Shown here: piece after piece, positions 24,815 to 35,400 of the stretch
How the letters are laid out: each line of letters opens with the position of its first letter
How positions within the stretch are numbered: the first letter of the stretch is position 1
Assembly (NCBI RefSeq): GCF_003860135.1
Contig: NZ_RQYN01000025.1
Coordinates: 1 to 43,255 of the forward strand
DNA length: 43,255 bases
Origin: Tannerella forsythia
Lineage (GTDB): Bacteria > Bacteroidota > Bacteroidia > Bacteroidales > Tannerellaceae
Reading direction: 5' to 3'
The notes under the pieces: model-generated
Database searches by the model: none
What the model was told of the DNA's origin: nothing
What the model saw: the letters and a program-made list of their open reading frames with translations, nothing else
Translations under genes and position numbers: made by a program

Positions 24815-25885
24815 TTACAATCCCCCGTTCCCGTATTTTTCCCGGAACAAGGCCTCGACACCGCAACGGGAAGGTCTCTTCCCTGCGGCATATCTCAAAT
24901 AACCGCCTTCCGTATAAAGAGGCGCATCCGTATTATTCGTAAACAAAGCGCCCGTACCCAATCCCTGAGGCAGGGGATTCCCATGAATATAGGTCCACTG
25001 GGCAATGGCATTCAGGCCTATATTCGACTCCAAAGCGGAAGTGATCCACCATGCTATCCCCATGGATTCGGCAATCCTTATCCATTGTTCCGTGCCGTAA
25101 AAACCTCCGACAAGCGAAGGCTTGAGTACGATACAGGCCGGACGGATATAAGCTAACATCTCCCGTTTGGAAGTTTCATCGTATAAGCCTATCAATTCCT
25201 CATCCAAGGCCACGGCAACAGGGGCATTCGCAGCAATCCTGCGCATAGCCCCGTAATTCCCGGCCCTGACGGGCTGCTCCACCGAATGGATGCCGAAGGC
25301 GGATAAACGTTCCAATTTATACATAGCCTCCTCCTCTTCGAAAGCCCCGTTCGCATCGAGACGGATAACGGCATCCTTCCCGAATTTCTCCCGGACCATC
25401 CGTACCAAAGCGAGTTCCGATTCGAAATCGATAGCCCCGATTTTAAGTTTTATACAGCAAAAACCCTCCTCCCGTTTCTCCTCCACACGCCTTCGCATAG
25501 CTTCGAAGCTCCCCATCCATATCAAACCGTTTATGGGAATCCCCGCCTCGCCGGAAGTGAAAGCCGAGGGAAAAAGCAATCCCCCGCCCTCGAAGTCGGC
25601 AAGCGCCGTTTCCATCCCGAAACACAAAGAAGGATATGCCTGCCAGGCGTCGGGAGTAAACCCGCAAACGCCGTTGCAAACCTCCGCCAGCCGCTCTTCG
25701 TAATCCGCTCCCTCTTCCGCACTCAATCCCCGGAATAAAGCCGCCTCGCCGTAACCTGCCCGAGAGGGGAAAGCATCGTCGTATACCCTCACGAAATAAG
25801 TCTGCCTGGTATGCAAAACGCCCCGCGACGTCCCTGCCGGCTCCTTGAATTTCAAGGTATAGGGGATATAATCGGCCTTAAGCAT
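24815..25885 (-). CDS. menC: o-Succinylbenzoate synthase
   Basis: The ATG at 25883-25885 overlaps the menB stop by one base (TGATG); a TTG just upstream is in frame but less likely. The 356-residue enolase-superfamily enzyme has the catalytic lysine motif IKLKIG, metal ligands in RLDANGAF, SVEQPV and ALDEEL, and a later lysine in CIVLKPSLVGG. It dehydrates SHCHC to OSB. The tight overlap on one side and 22 nt on the other fit one operon. Confidence 0.95.
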   Translation of the reverse strand: MLKADYIPYTLKFKEPAGTSRGVLHTRQTYFVRVYDDAFPSRAGYGEAALFRGLSAEEGADYEERLAEVCNGVCGFTPDAWQAYPSLCFGMETALADFEGGGLLFPSAFTSGEAGIPINGLIWMGSFEAMRRRVEEKREEGFCCIKLKIGAIDFESELALVRMVREKFGKDAVIRLDANGAFEEEEAMYKLERLSAFGIHSVEQPVRAGNYGAMRRIAANAPVAVALDEELIGLYDETSKREMLAYIRPACIVLKPSLVGGFYGTEQWIRIAESMGIAWWITSALESNIGLNAIAQWTYIHGNPLPQGLGTGALFTNNTDAPLYTEGGYLRYAAGKRPSRCGVEALFREKYGNGGL

Positions 25886-26709
25886 CAACCCGGGAATTTA
25901 GGGAACTTGTCGAAATCCGGAGTCCGTTTTTCCAAAAAGGCATTTTTCCCCTCCTGAGCTTCTTCCATAAGATAATACATAAGGGTAGCATCCCCTGCAA
26001 ACTCCATCAATCCTCTCTGGCCGTCGAGCTCCGCATTCAAAGCCCGTTTAATCATCCGGATCGCCATCGGACTCCGGCTCAATATCGTCTTGCACCAGTC
26101 CACCGTTTCGTCCTCCAACCTCGCGGCAGGTACCACCTTGTTTACCATCCCCATAGCTTCGGCCTCCGCAGCGGTATACTGACGGCATAAAAACCAGATC
26201 TCCCTCGTCTTCTTCTGACCTACACAACGGGCAAGATAAGAAGAACCGAAACCTCCGTCGAAACTCCCGACCTTGGGGCCGGTCTGTCCGAAACGGGCAT
26301 GCTCGGCCGCTATCGTCAAATCGCATACCACATGAAGCACATGCCCTCCTCCTATGGCATAACCGTTGACCATGGCAATGACGGGCTTGGGCAGAGAACG
26401 GATGGCCTTATGCACATCCAATACATTCAATCGGGGAACTCCTCCTCCGTCGATATACCCTCCCATCCCTTTCACATGCTGATCTCCTCCCGAACAAAAA
26501 GCCTTATCGCCGGCTCCGGTCAAAACGACTACGCCTATATCCGGACGCTCCCTGCATATATCCATGGCATCCAGAATTTCGGCATTCGTCTGCGGCCGGA
26601 AAGCATTATAAACCTTAGGCCGGTTGATGGTTATCTTGGCTATTCCCTCGAAATACTCGAATAAAATATCCTCGTATTTCTTTATTTCCTTCCATTCTCT
26701 CATATTCAT
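25885..26709 (-). CDS. menB: 1,4-dihydroxy-2-naphthoyl-CoA synthase
   Basis: The 274-residue crotonase-family protein has [11 protein letters not shown], the [16 protein letters not shown] oxyanion-hole region, [21 protein letters not shown] and the C-terminal [11 protein letters not shown] that is diagnostic of MenB. It closes the second ring of the naphthoquinone from OSB-CoA. It starts 18 nt after the menD stop. Confidence 0.97.
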   Translation of the reverse strand: MNMREWKEIKKYEDILFEYFEGIAKITINRPKVYNAFRPQTNAEILDAMDICRERPDIGVVVLTGAGDKAFCSGGDQHVKGMGGYIDGGGVPRLNVLDVHKAIRSLPKPVIAMVNGYAIGGGHVLHVVCDLTIAAEHARFGQTGPKVGSFDGGFGSSYLARCVGQKKTREIWFLCRQYTAAEAEAMGMVNKVVPAARLEDETVDWCKTILSRSPMAIRMIKRALNAELDGQRGLMEFAGDATLMYYLMEEAQEGKNAFLEKRTPDFDKFPKFPG

Positions 26710-26727
26710 CTGTTTTAATTGTAAGTT

Positions 26728-28464
26728 CTATCGGTTTACGGGGTAAGACTCCCCCGAAATATATGTAAAATACGATTTCAATACAGGGGCGTTTTCAAAC
26801 CTCGGCGTTTCCACCTCGAGCAGGACCGCCTTGTCGCCGGATGCGAAAAACGAAGGTAACACCGTTTCCAGTTCTTCGGCGGAAGCGGCCTTCATATATC
26901 TCCATCCGTAAGCTCCGGCCATTTCCCTTACGGGAACTTCGAGCGGAGTCTCGAAACAGGTCTCCAATTCCTTCAAAGAATCCGGCCCGGGAATAAAACG
27001 GAATATCCCCCCTCCTCCGTTACGCATCACGATCACCCGTATCCGCCCGTTTACATAAGGCATCCACAAAGCATTGGAATCGTACATAAAACTCAGATCT
27101 CCCGTAATCAAAAGGGTGGTCCCGGAATATACTTCGGAAAACCCCATTGCCGTGGAAGTGGCCCCCTCGATTCCGTTGGTTCCGCGATTGCTCCATTCTC
27201 CTCCCGCATAATGCGTGTGTTCGAATAATTGGAGATAACGTACGGGCGTGGAATTAGCCGCATGCAAAGCAGCATCATGGGGAATATGCCTTAAAATCAC
27301 TTCGAAAGCCTTGAGGTCGCTCCATCCCGCATCCGCCATAAAGGTACGGTGCAGAAGGTCTGCCTTCCGTTTTATCTTCTGCCACGAACCGGCATAGGAA
27401 ACTCCTTCCGGTGAGAGGGAGTCCGGTGCCTTGTCTTTCAACCGTCCGGCGAATTCCTTCCAAAAGCCCGAAGCTCCCGTACATATATGATGGGTAAGCG
27501 CACAGAAAGTGTCCGGAGCCGGAAACCTCTCGTCTATCCCCCAATGCTCCGCAGGTTTCGCCCTCCGTAAAAAAGTTTTCAACATACGGGAAACCAATGA
27601 GCCTCCGAAAGAAATAAGGAGTTCCGGATAAAGCGATTCGTCTTCTCCGGCTGCAGCCAATACCCGGTCTACCGTACATATCCCCGTATCCGTACGGATA
27701 TTGGAGAGACTCTCGGCAAACAAAACCGTATGGGGAAATTTGCATATATCCCGCAATGCGACGGACACGTCTTCGTCGGGAGGATAAAAACCGGCGACGA
27801 TCATCACCCTGGGAGCTTCCAAAAACCGCCTTACGAGCATATCCCATACCTCTTCCGGCAATTCTTGCCGTTCCCTAACCAACGTTATCGCCCGCTCTTT
27901 TCCGGAATATCCGGAGGAAGTCCCGTATAGCGGTTCGCAAAACGACATATTGATGTGCACGGGTCCTCGCCGGGGCATCAGGGCATGGTTCAACACCTCA
28001 TTCAAACGACGATTGGCATACCATGCCGAGGCGGAAGTATCGAATTCCGCTCTCAAGCTGCAATACGACTTAACGAAACCGGCCATAGCTCCCTCCTGTC
28101 GAATCGTCTGTCCCTCGTCCTGGTCGATCCATTCGGCCGGACGGTCGGCCGTCACCGCAACCAAAGGAATCCCCCTGTAAAAAGCCTCGGCAACGGCAGG
28201 AGCATAATTCAACATGGCCGTACCGGAAGTACAAACCAATCCTACGGCTTCACCCGAGGCCAAAGCCAATCCGAGAGCGAAAAAACCGGCGGAACGCTCA
28301 TCCGCGATCACGTATTTCTCGAAAGCGGGATTCCGGGAGAAAGAAAACAAAAGAGGAGCATTTCGCGAACCGGGCGACATAACGAGTTTACGTATGCCCT
28401 TCATCTCGAATAAATCCATCAATACGCTTACGCCTTTCTTATCCGAATAATCCGAATCCATCAT
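26728..28464 (-). CDS. menD: SEPHCHC synthase
   Basis: The 578-residue ThDP-dependent enzyme opens with the MenD region (VMSPGSRNAPLLFSF) and has the CTSGTAMLNYAPAVAEA motif, the cofactor-binding GDLSFMYDSNAL region and an N-GGGGIFRFIPG segment. It joins isochorismate with 2-oxoglutarate after decarboxylation. Two adjacent ATG codons (28464 and 28461) are possible starts; the menF stop is 10 nt upstream. Confidence 0.97.
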   Translation of the reverse strand: MMDSDYSDKKGVSVLMDLFEMKGIRKLVMSPGSRNAPLLFSFSRNPAFEKYVIADERSAGFFALGLALASGEAVGLVCTSGTAMLNYAPAVAEAFYRGIPLVAVTADRPAEWIDQDEGQTIRQEGAMAGFVKSYCSLRAEFDTSASAWYANRRLNEVLNHALMPRRGPVHINMSFCEPLYGTSSGYSGKERAITLVRERQELPEEVWDMLVRRFLEAPRVMIVAGFYPPDEDVSVALRDICKFPHTVLFAESLSNIRTDTGICTVDRVLAAAGEDESLYPELLISFGGSLVSRMLKTFLRRAKPAEHWGIDERFPAPDTFCALTHHICTGASGFWKEFAGRLKDKAPDSLSPEGVSYAGSWQKIKRKADLLHRTFMADAGWSDLKAFEVILRHIPHDAALHAANSTPVRYLQLFEHTHYAGGEWSNRGTNGIEGATSTAMGFSEVYSGTTLLITGDLSFMYDSNALWMPYVNGRIRVIVMRNGGGGIFRFIPGPDSLKELETCFETPLEVPVREMAGAYGWRYMKAASAEELETVLPSFFASGDKAVLLEVETPRFENAPVLKSYFTYISGESYPVNR

Positions 28465-28473
28465 CTTGCATTA

Positions 28474-29607
28474 TCATTTAAAATCCGCCTTATCTCCGAC
28501 GGAATGTATTCCAAGCACATTCAAAAGAGTAGCCGCCTTATCCGAGGTCTCTTCCCATTCGTCTTCGAATACCGAATCTATGTTTATACCTCCTCCCACA
28601 TAAAGCCGGAATGCCCCGGGAAACAATTCCATCGAACGGATGTTCACATACAATCTCGCAGCATCCTTACCCACAGGCCCCAAATATCCTCCGTAAAATT
28701 TGCGTTCATGCACCTCGACCTCCCGGATACACGCCAAAGCTTCCTTACGGGGGAATCCGCCGAGTGCCGGGGTAGGATGAAGCGCTTTGAGCAAGCTTTC
28801 TAAGCCGTCTCCGGTCAATGCCGTAAAATCCGTACACAAATGGCAAATATTACCGGCCATAAAGGTGCGGGTCTCCGACATCTCTACGCTGCGACAATGG
28901 TTCTCAAGCACTTCCCGGATATAGTCCCTGACTACTCCTTGCTCTTTTATCTCTTTTTGCGTCCACGGCTTAAGCAACTCGCCTTCGAAAGATACGGGCC
29001 TGGTTCCGGCCAAAGCCATCGTCTTTACGCGTCCTTCCGCATAATCCAACAGGAGTTCCGGACTCGCTCCCGCCCATACTCCCTTTCCCGGAATAAAATA
29101 GAGAAAAACGAAAGCATGAGGATAAGCCTTTCGGAGCAACTCCCAATAAGAAAAAACGTCGGAGAATCCGGAATCGCCCCTCTTAAGGGTCAAGGTGCGG
29201 GATAAAACGACCTTTTCCAATACCCCGGAATCTATCCGGCGCATGATCTCCTCAAAAGCCGTACGGTAAGCTTCCTTATCCATATCTCCGGATTCCGGAC
29301 AAGGCATACGGATACCGGAGAATACGGTATCCTTCAAATCCCGCACCGCCTTATCCGTCAAATCTCCCTCGCATTCGAATTCCCCCGGAATGAAGTAAGC
29401 CTCTTCTTCCGAATCGAAAGGAACCGCAATAAAACCGGGAACGGAAAAATCCGCCGGCTTACGCTCTATTCGTCCGCTCAGCGAAACTCCGAAACCCAGC
29501 CGTCCTCCCTCCCGCTCGGGCAAACGGTATAAATAAAACGGCACGAAAGAATCCAGACAATGAGTCACCGCCTCTTTCATACCCACAGGAAGATATTTCT
29601 TACACAT
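28474..29607 (-). CDS. menF: Isochorismate synthase
   Basis: The 377-residue chorismate-binding enzyme has the conserved C-terminal region: KVVLSRTLTL, GASPELLLD, MALAGTRPV, HPTPALGGFPRKEAL, the FYGGYLGPVG motif and YVGGGI. It converts chorismate to isochorismate and is first in menF-D-B-C-E. A minus-strand TATGTTTG (29612-29619) matches the -7 element but sits only 4 nt before the first ATG (29607). Either the mRNA is nearly leaderless or translation begins at the second ATG (29580). Confidence 0.95.
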   Translation of the reverse strand: MCKKYLPVGMKEAVTHCLDSFVPFYLYRLPEREGGRLGFGVSLSGRIERKPADFSVPGFIAVPFDSEEEAYFIPGEFECEGDLTDKAVRDLKDTVFSGIRMPCPESGDMDKEAYRTAFEEIMRRIDSGVLEKVVLSRTLTLKRGDSGFSDVFSYWELLRKAYPHAFVFLYFIPGKGVWAGASPELLLDYAEGRVKTMALAGTRPVSFEGELLKPWTQKEIKEQGVVRDYIREVLENHCRSVEMSETRTFMAGNICHLCTDFTALTGDGLESLLKALHPTPALGGFPRKEALACIREVEVHERKFYGGYLGPVGKDAARLYVNIRSMELFPGAFRLYVGGGINIDSVFEDEWEETSDKAATLLNVLGIHSVGDKADFK

Positions 29608-29611
29608 ACTG

Positions 29612-29619
29612 CAAACATA
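29612..29619 (-). promoter_or_regulatory. Probable -7 element of the men operon promoter
   Basis: Reads TATGTTTG on the minus strand, matching TAnnTTTG. No clear -33 TTTG was seen at 19-21 nt. Position favours the start at 29580 or a leaderless transcript. Confidence 0.45.
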
Positions 29620-29719
29620 GAAAAAAGCTGAATTTCCGCGAAAAAAACGACAAGAAATACGGATTAATTATCGTTTACTATTTTTATCTGCTCAAAGAAT
29701 GCTCTCGAAAATCAACCAC

Positions 29720-30730
29720 CTATACTCCAAACGAAATTCCCATACGCTCCCCTTGTTTAATAAGATCATTATCGGGTGATACGCGTTTCGTCTTTCCCGC
29801 AATTTCAGCGAGCGGCACGGAACCGATTTTCCCGTCTTTTAAACAGACCATACGTCCGAACTGTTTTTGAGCGACAAGCTCGGTAGCATGTCCCCCAAGG
29901 AGTGTAGCGAGATTTCGGTCGAAAGGAGAGGGATTTCCACCGCGCTGAATATATCCAAGCACTGTTTGACGTACCTCAATGCCTGTCGCCTCTTCTACCG
30001 CATGCGAAATATAATCGGCCGGACTGGGACGGTCTGTCTTCAATCCTTCGGCCGTGACAATAATTGAATACGGTTTGCCGAGGTGCAAACGGTGCAATAT
30101 CTTTTCATTGACTTTATGAATATCAAAACCCAGTTCGGGAATAAGAATTATATCTGCCCCACCTGCCATACCGGCATAGAGCGCGATCCATCCGGCGCTA
30201 TGGCCCATCACTTCGACCACCATCACGCGCTTGTGCGAGCTGGCTGTCGAATGCAGCCGATCAATGGCTTCTGCTGCAATATTGACGGCCGTATCGAACC
30301 CGAACGTGATATCCGTTCCATAAATATCATTATCGATTGTTTTAGGTACTCCTATCACATTCAGACCGATCTGGGAAAGTTTGTTCGCTGTCTTTTGCGT
30401 ACCGTTCCCGCCGATGCAGATAAGACAGTCAAGTCCCATATCCATATAATTCTGACGAATGATTTCCGGTTTCTTATTATCACCGGACTGAATAATCTTT
30501 TTGAAAGGTTTCTCACGTGAAGTCCCGAGAATCGTCCCTCCCAGGTTCAGAATACCCGAAAGCGTTCGTTCGGTGAACACCTCCACATCCCGATTAAGCA
30601 ACCCTGTAAAGCCGTTATGGATGCCTATCACCTCCATACCATAGTGCATAATAGCCGTTTTGCCTACCCCGCGAATGGTCGCATTAATGCCGGGACAATC
30701 TCCGCCCGACGAAAGAATACCAATCTTCAT
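29720..30730 (-). CDS. pfkA: 6-Phosphofructokinase
   Basis: The 336-residue protein has the PFK N-terminus (IGILSSGGDCPGINATIRG), the phosphate-binding IGGNGTQKTA, the catalytic PKTIDNDIYGTD and MGHSAGWIAL. It phosphorylates fructose 6-phosphate in glycolysis. The nucleotide-binding motif has Asn where most ATP enzymes have Asp (GGDGS) but keeps the Gly that usually means ATP; the PKTIDND Lys is common in PPi enzymes and in some ATP enzymes. ATP use is likely but not certain. A minus-strand promoter (TTTG-18 nt-TATCTTTG) lies just upstream. Confidence 0.95.
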   Translation of the reverse strand: MKIGILSSGGDCPGINATIRGVGKTAIMHYGMEVIGIHNGFTGLLNRDVEVFTERTLSGILNLGGTILGTSREKPFKKIIQSGDNKKPEIIRQNYMDMGLDCLICIGGNGTQKTANKLSQIGLNVIGVPKTIDNDIYGTDITFGFDTAVNIAAEAIDRLHSTASSHKRVMVVEVMGHSAGWIALYAGMAGGADIILIPELGFDIHKVNEKILHRLHLGKPYSIIVTAEGLKTDRPSPADYISHAVEEATGIEVRQTVLGYIQRGGNPSPFDRNLATLLGGHATELVAQKQFGRMVCLKDGKIGSVPLAEIAGKTKRVSPDNDLIKQGERMGISFGV

Positions 30731-30760
30731 ACATCTTATCCGTTAAAGAACTACCTCGCA

Positions 30761-30790
30761 CAAAGATAAGTTTTTTCGGAAGGATACAAA
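30761..30790 (-). promoter_or_regulatory. Probable pfkA promoter
   Basis: On the minus strand: TTTG (30787-30790), 18-nt spacer, TATCTTTG (30761-30768), about 30 nt before the pfkA ATG. Confidence 0.6.
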
Positions 30791-30841
30791 ACGTAAAAAA
30801 TAAAAAACAGCAAAGCAACACTAATGTAATATAAAATATAC

Positions 30842-30849
30842 TACCTTTG
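30842..30849 (+). promoter_or_regulatory. Probable -7 element for the 5'-nucleotidase gene
   Basis: TACCTTTG matches TAnnTTTG 25 nt before the ATG at 30875; the -33 part is not clear. Confidence 0.5.
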
Positions 30850-30874
30850 CACCAAAGATAAAAAAACGGAATTT

Positions 30875-32311
30875 ATGTTGAAGAAACTCACTCTTTGGAT
30901 CATACTGTTCTGTTGCGTGGCATGTCAAGAACAGGATAAGCAGATTGTCGTACTTTCAACAAACGATATGCACGCACATATCGATGATTACGCGAAAGTA
31001 GCGGCTTACGTCGAACAAGAACGACAAAAAAATCCGAATGTATTGGTATTAAGTGCAGGCGATTTATTCTCGGGTAATCCGATCGTCGATTATTGTCCAA
31101 AATACGGTAACGGCTTCCCCATAATCGACTTGATGAACCGCATCGGATACCATTTTACGGTATTCGGAAACCACGAATTCGACTATGGTCAACAGATTTT
31201 ATGCGACCGTATCGCCCAAGCCGAATTTCCCTTTCTTTGCGCGAATATGACAGTAAACGACAGTCTTTGCATTAAACAACCCGAAGCTTCGGCCATAATC
31301 GAAATCGACGGGGTGAAAATCGGAATCATTTCGGCCATTCAGATCGAAAATGTAAACGGCCAACTCATTCCCGCCACACATCCCGACAAAGTTAAAGGTA
31401 TCACGTTTACAGAACCTGTCGAAGCGCTTCAGACATTGCGTGAGATGCGAAATAAATGTAACCTGTTTATCGCTTTGACACATACGGGACTCGACACGGA
31501 TAAACAAATTGCCGAACGTATGCCCGAACTTGATCTGATTGTAGGAGGACATACACATACGAAACTCGACACGGGAATCATCGTAAACAACGTCCTGATC
31601 ACACAGGCAAATGAATACCTGAAATACATCGGCAAAACAACAATTACGGTCAGAAATGGTAAAGTAGTCGATAGAAAAAACGAATTGATTAATCTGGCTA
31701 AACTGCATGACGAAAATGAAGCCATCAAAGCATTAATCACCAAATACCGCGACGAATCACCGATGAACGAGGTGATTGGAGAAGTAGGAAAACAATTTGA
31801 CGGAAAAGAAGCGCTCGGTAACCTGATGACCGATGCCATCGTAAACGTACATCAAACGGATTTCGCCTTTCAAAATGCCGGTGGAGTACGCATCGGACAA
31901 ATCGAAAAAGGTGATCTTACCATGGGTAAAATTTATGAATTGGACCCGTTTAACAACCGTATCGTCATTCTTGAAATGAAACCGGACGAAATCCGTTCGC
32001 TCATCAAAAATTCGCATAAACGCAAAAACAGGCGTGTCGATCTGTTCGTTTCGGGAATGACGTATAAAATTTTCACGAAAGACGGTGAAGCGGAACGCAT
32101 CGAAATGAAGATGACAAACGGAAAGCCGCTCGATGAAAACAAATATTACCGTGTCGGAATCAATGATTATCTCGCATCGGCTTATAGATACGATCATGAA
32201 AAAGCGCCCCAAATCACCGACAAAACATCAGAGGAAACAATTGTGGAGTATATCCGAAACAAAAAACAAATCGTTCCACAGTACCCTCGTACGGAAATTA
32301 TTGAAAAGTAA
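30875..32311 (+). CDS. 5'-Nucleotidase/metallophosphatase lipoprotein
   Basis: The 478-residue protein has a lipoprotein signal (LFCCVAC, Cys about 18). The metallophosphatase domain (about 24-260) shows LSTNDMHAHIDD, AGDLFSGNP, FGNHEFDYG and VGGHTHTKLD. A 5'-nucleotidase C-terminal domain (about 290-450) shows the substrate-binding QNAGGVRIG and LDPFNN. The UshA-like family hydrolyses extracellular or periplasmic nucleotides; the natural substrate here is not known. It is divergent from pfkA and has no obvious partner downstream. Confidence 0.92.
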   Translation: MLKKLTLWIILFCCVACQEQDKQIVVLSTNDMHAHIDDYAKVAAYVEQERQKNPNVLVLSAGDLFSGNPIVDYCPKYGNGFPIIDLMNRIGYHFTVFGNHEFDYGQQILCDRIAQAEFPFLCANMTVNDSLCIKQPEASAIIEIDGVKIGIISAIQIENVNGQLIPATHPDKVKGITFTEPVEALQTLREMRNKCNLFIALTHTGLDTDKQIAERMPELDLIVGGHTHTKLDTGIIVNNVLITQANEYLKYIGKTTITVRNGKVVDRKNELINLAKLHDENEAIKALITKYRDESPMNEVIGEVGKQFDGKEALGNLMTDAIVNVHQTDFAFQNAGGVRIGQIEKGDLTMGKIYELDPFNNRIVILEMKPDEIRSLIKNSHKRKNRRVDLFVSGMTYKIFTKDGEAERIEMKMTNGKPLDENKYYRVGINDYLASAYRYDHEKAPQITDKTSEETIVEYIRNKKQIVPQYPRTEIIEK

Positions 32312-32400
32312 CGATAAAATCGTTTGATTATCGAATATACAAGAATAACATGATTATCAAAGTAAAAAAGAAATTTATTTAACTATTAATACAAGCACTT

Positions 32401-35400
32401 ATGGTAAAAAAAATCAAATTTCTTGCAGTAATGTTTCTTCTTATGACAACTACTGCAATACAAGCACAAATAACGACCGCAAGTATGAGCGGGCATGTTA
32501 CAGATAAAGAAGGAGCAGTTATAGGTGCAACAATTGTTGCTACCCACGAACCTTCAGGAACAACGTATGGAACAATTACGAATGTAGATGGACGATATAA
32601 CTTAAATGGAATGCGTGTAGGAGGTCCATATAAAGTAGAAGTATCGTATATTGGATATAAAAAATCAGTAACAACAGGAATAACACTTTCATTAAGTGAA
32701 AATTATGTATTAAACATTGAACTTACAGAAGAAGCCGTGGGATTAGATGAAATCCAAGTTATAGCAAAAGGTGGAAGTTCGAATATGAATAGTGACAGAG
32801 CTGGTGCTGTGACCAATATTAATACAAGACTCATTAATACATTACCTTCAGTTAGCAGAAATCTAACAGACTTTACAAAACTTACTCCTCAAGCAAATGG
32901 AGCAGCTATTGGAGGAGGCACTTATCGCCAAAATAACATTACAATCGATGGAGCTTCTTTTAATAATAAATTTGGTATTGGGCAGAGCATGCCTGCGAAC
33001 GGTTCTCCAATTTCGTTAGATGCGATTGAACAAATATCGGTAAGCGTTACTCCTTACGATGTTCGACAAAGTGGATTTCTCGGAGCTTCTATAAATGCAG
33101 TAACTCGTTCAGGAGATAATGAATTCAGAGGATCAGTTTATAGTTATTTAAACAACGAAAAATTTAAAGGGAATAAAGTAAAAGATCAAACTTTTAAGCG
33201 CACAAAAAGTAGATACAATCTATACGGTATACGTTTCGGAGGCCCCATTATCAAAAATAAATTATTCTTTTTCGTTAACTTTGAAGCAGAAAAAACGATT
33301 GTTCCCGGCCCATCAAGAGTAGCTGCAACAGATAATAATCCTTATACTGACGGATCAAATAATATAGCTCGTCCGCTTGCCAGCGAAATGGATATGATCA
33401 GTAAATATTTATCTGAAAAATATGGTTATGAAACAGGTCCCTATCAAGATTATTCAAATGAAAGTACAGGAATGAAATTTTTAGCTAGGGTAGATTGGAA
33501 TATAAATAATAATCATCGTTTAAATATCCGATATAATATTACAAAAAGCAAAGAACCTTTATATCCAAGCACTTCCTCATCACAAATTTTCCCTTCACCT
33601 TATGATAGAAGCTATAATAGAAGAGGAATGTATGCAATGTGGTATAAAAATACAGGCTATTTTCAAGAACAAAATTTTTCATCTGTTGCTGCCGAACTAA
33701 ATTCTTCATTTGGAAAATTAAACAATTTATTTAGATTTACTTATACAAATCAAGACGAACCTCGTTCTACTTCTGGTAAAGCATTTCCTTTTGTAGACAT
33801 TCTAAAAGATAAAATTCCATTTGTAAGTTTTGGAACTGAACTATTTTCATACGGAAATTTACGAAAAGTTAATTCTTTTACTATTAATGACGATGTAATC
33901 TATAATTTTGGAAAACATACTATAACAACTGGTTTACAATATGAATACAACTATACTAAAAATGGATTTCAACGCTTTGGAACGGGATATTATGCTTATA
34001 ATTCGTGGGAAGATTTTATATCTGATAAACCTGCAAAATCATTTGCAATTACACATCCAAACGATCTTTCTATTTCACAAGCATTTCCTTCTTTTAAATT
34101 TAATCAATTCACCTTATACGCACAAGATGAGATAAATATATCTAAACAACTAAAAATATTAGCTGGAATACGAGCTGATCTACCTATTTATCCAAAAATA
34201 GATACGTATAATCCTAAAGTTGCTGAATTAGATTTTAATGGTAAAAAATTTGATACGGGAGAATTACCTTCAGCTAAAATTCTACTTTCTCCTCGTTTAG
34301 GATTTAATTATGACATAAAAGGTGATCGTTCTATTGTTTTAAGAGGAGGTACAGGTCTTTTTACAGGAACTATTCCTTTTGTTTGGATTGTAGCTCAAGC
34401 AAGTGATGCAGGTGTTTTACAAACGACTTATACTAATAAAACCATACCTTCATTTAAACCATCAGTATCTGAAATATTAAAAGAAATATATCCAGACGGC
34501 CTAAAGGCAGAACCTTCTATTAACTCTGCTATTGTTAAAATTGATGATAATCTAAAATTACCACAAAATTGGAAAAGCAGTCTTGCCATTGACATTAAAT
34601 TACCGTGGAATATGAATGCATCATTAGAAGGAATTTATAGTAAAGATATAAATTCGGTAGGAGTAACTAATGTTGGATTAAAACCTGATGCTTTCCGAAT
34701 AAATGGATATCCTGATCAACGTCCTATCTCCAAAAAGCAATATTATCAATCCAAATTAAAAAATGTATATTTACTCAATAATGCAGGAGAAAATAAATAT
34801 TGGTCGGTTACAGCAAAATTACAGAAATCATTTGAAAACGGTTTTGATGCTTCAATAGCATATACACGTAGTTATGGAAAAAGTTCAGGTGATGGAATCG
34901 GTGATCAAGTAGGTTCTGCTTGGTTCAATGATCCTCGCACTTATGGTTCAAATTCTCATGATATAGGCTATATGAATTATATTTTACCCAATCGTCTAAT
35001 AGCATCTATTTCATATAGAAAAGAATATGCTAAATATTTTGCTACAACCATATCTTTATTTTATGAAGGAGGAGAACAAGGTCGCTTTTCTTACACATAT
35101 GCTGCTACTAATTTAAATAAATATCCTAATAACTTAAACAATGACGGAGGAGGTAATGCTATGCTTTATATTCCTAAAGATAAATCTGAAATAACGTTTG
35201 TTGATATGTTAGATACAGACAAAAAAAGTCCCAATTATGGTAAAGTTATTTACACTGCTTCGCAACAAGAAATTGATTTTTGGAATTACATTGAACAAGA
35301 TAATTATTTAAGAAATAACAAAGGAAAATACGCAATACGTAATGGTGTACTTATGCCTTGGATAAATACTTTCGATGTAAAAATTTTACAGGACTTCTTT

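Noticed and set aside
23698-24942. Long plus-strand open frame (414 codons) opposite menE
   Set aside because: It is the antisense of menE/menC, which have clear catalytic motifs; the predicted protein is Arg/Pro/His-rich and without domain features.
30515-30530. Second parS site (TCTCACGTGAAG)
   Set aside because: Only the inner bases match the parS core; it is inside pfkA and not a full palindrome.
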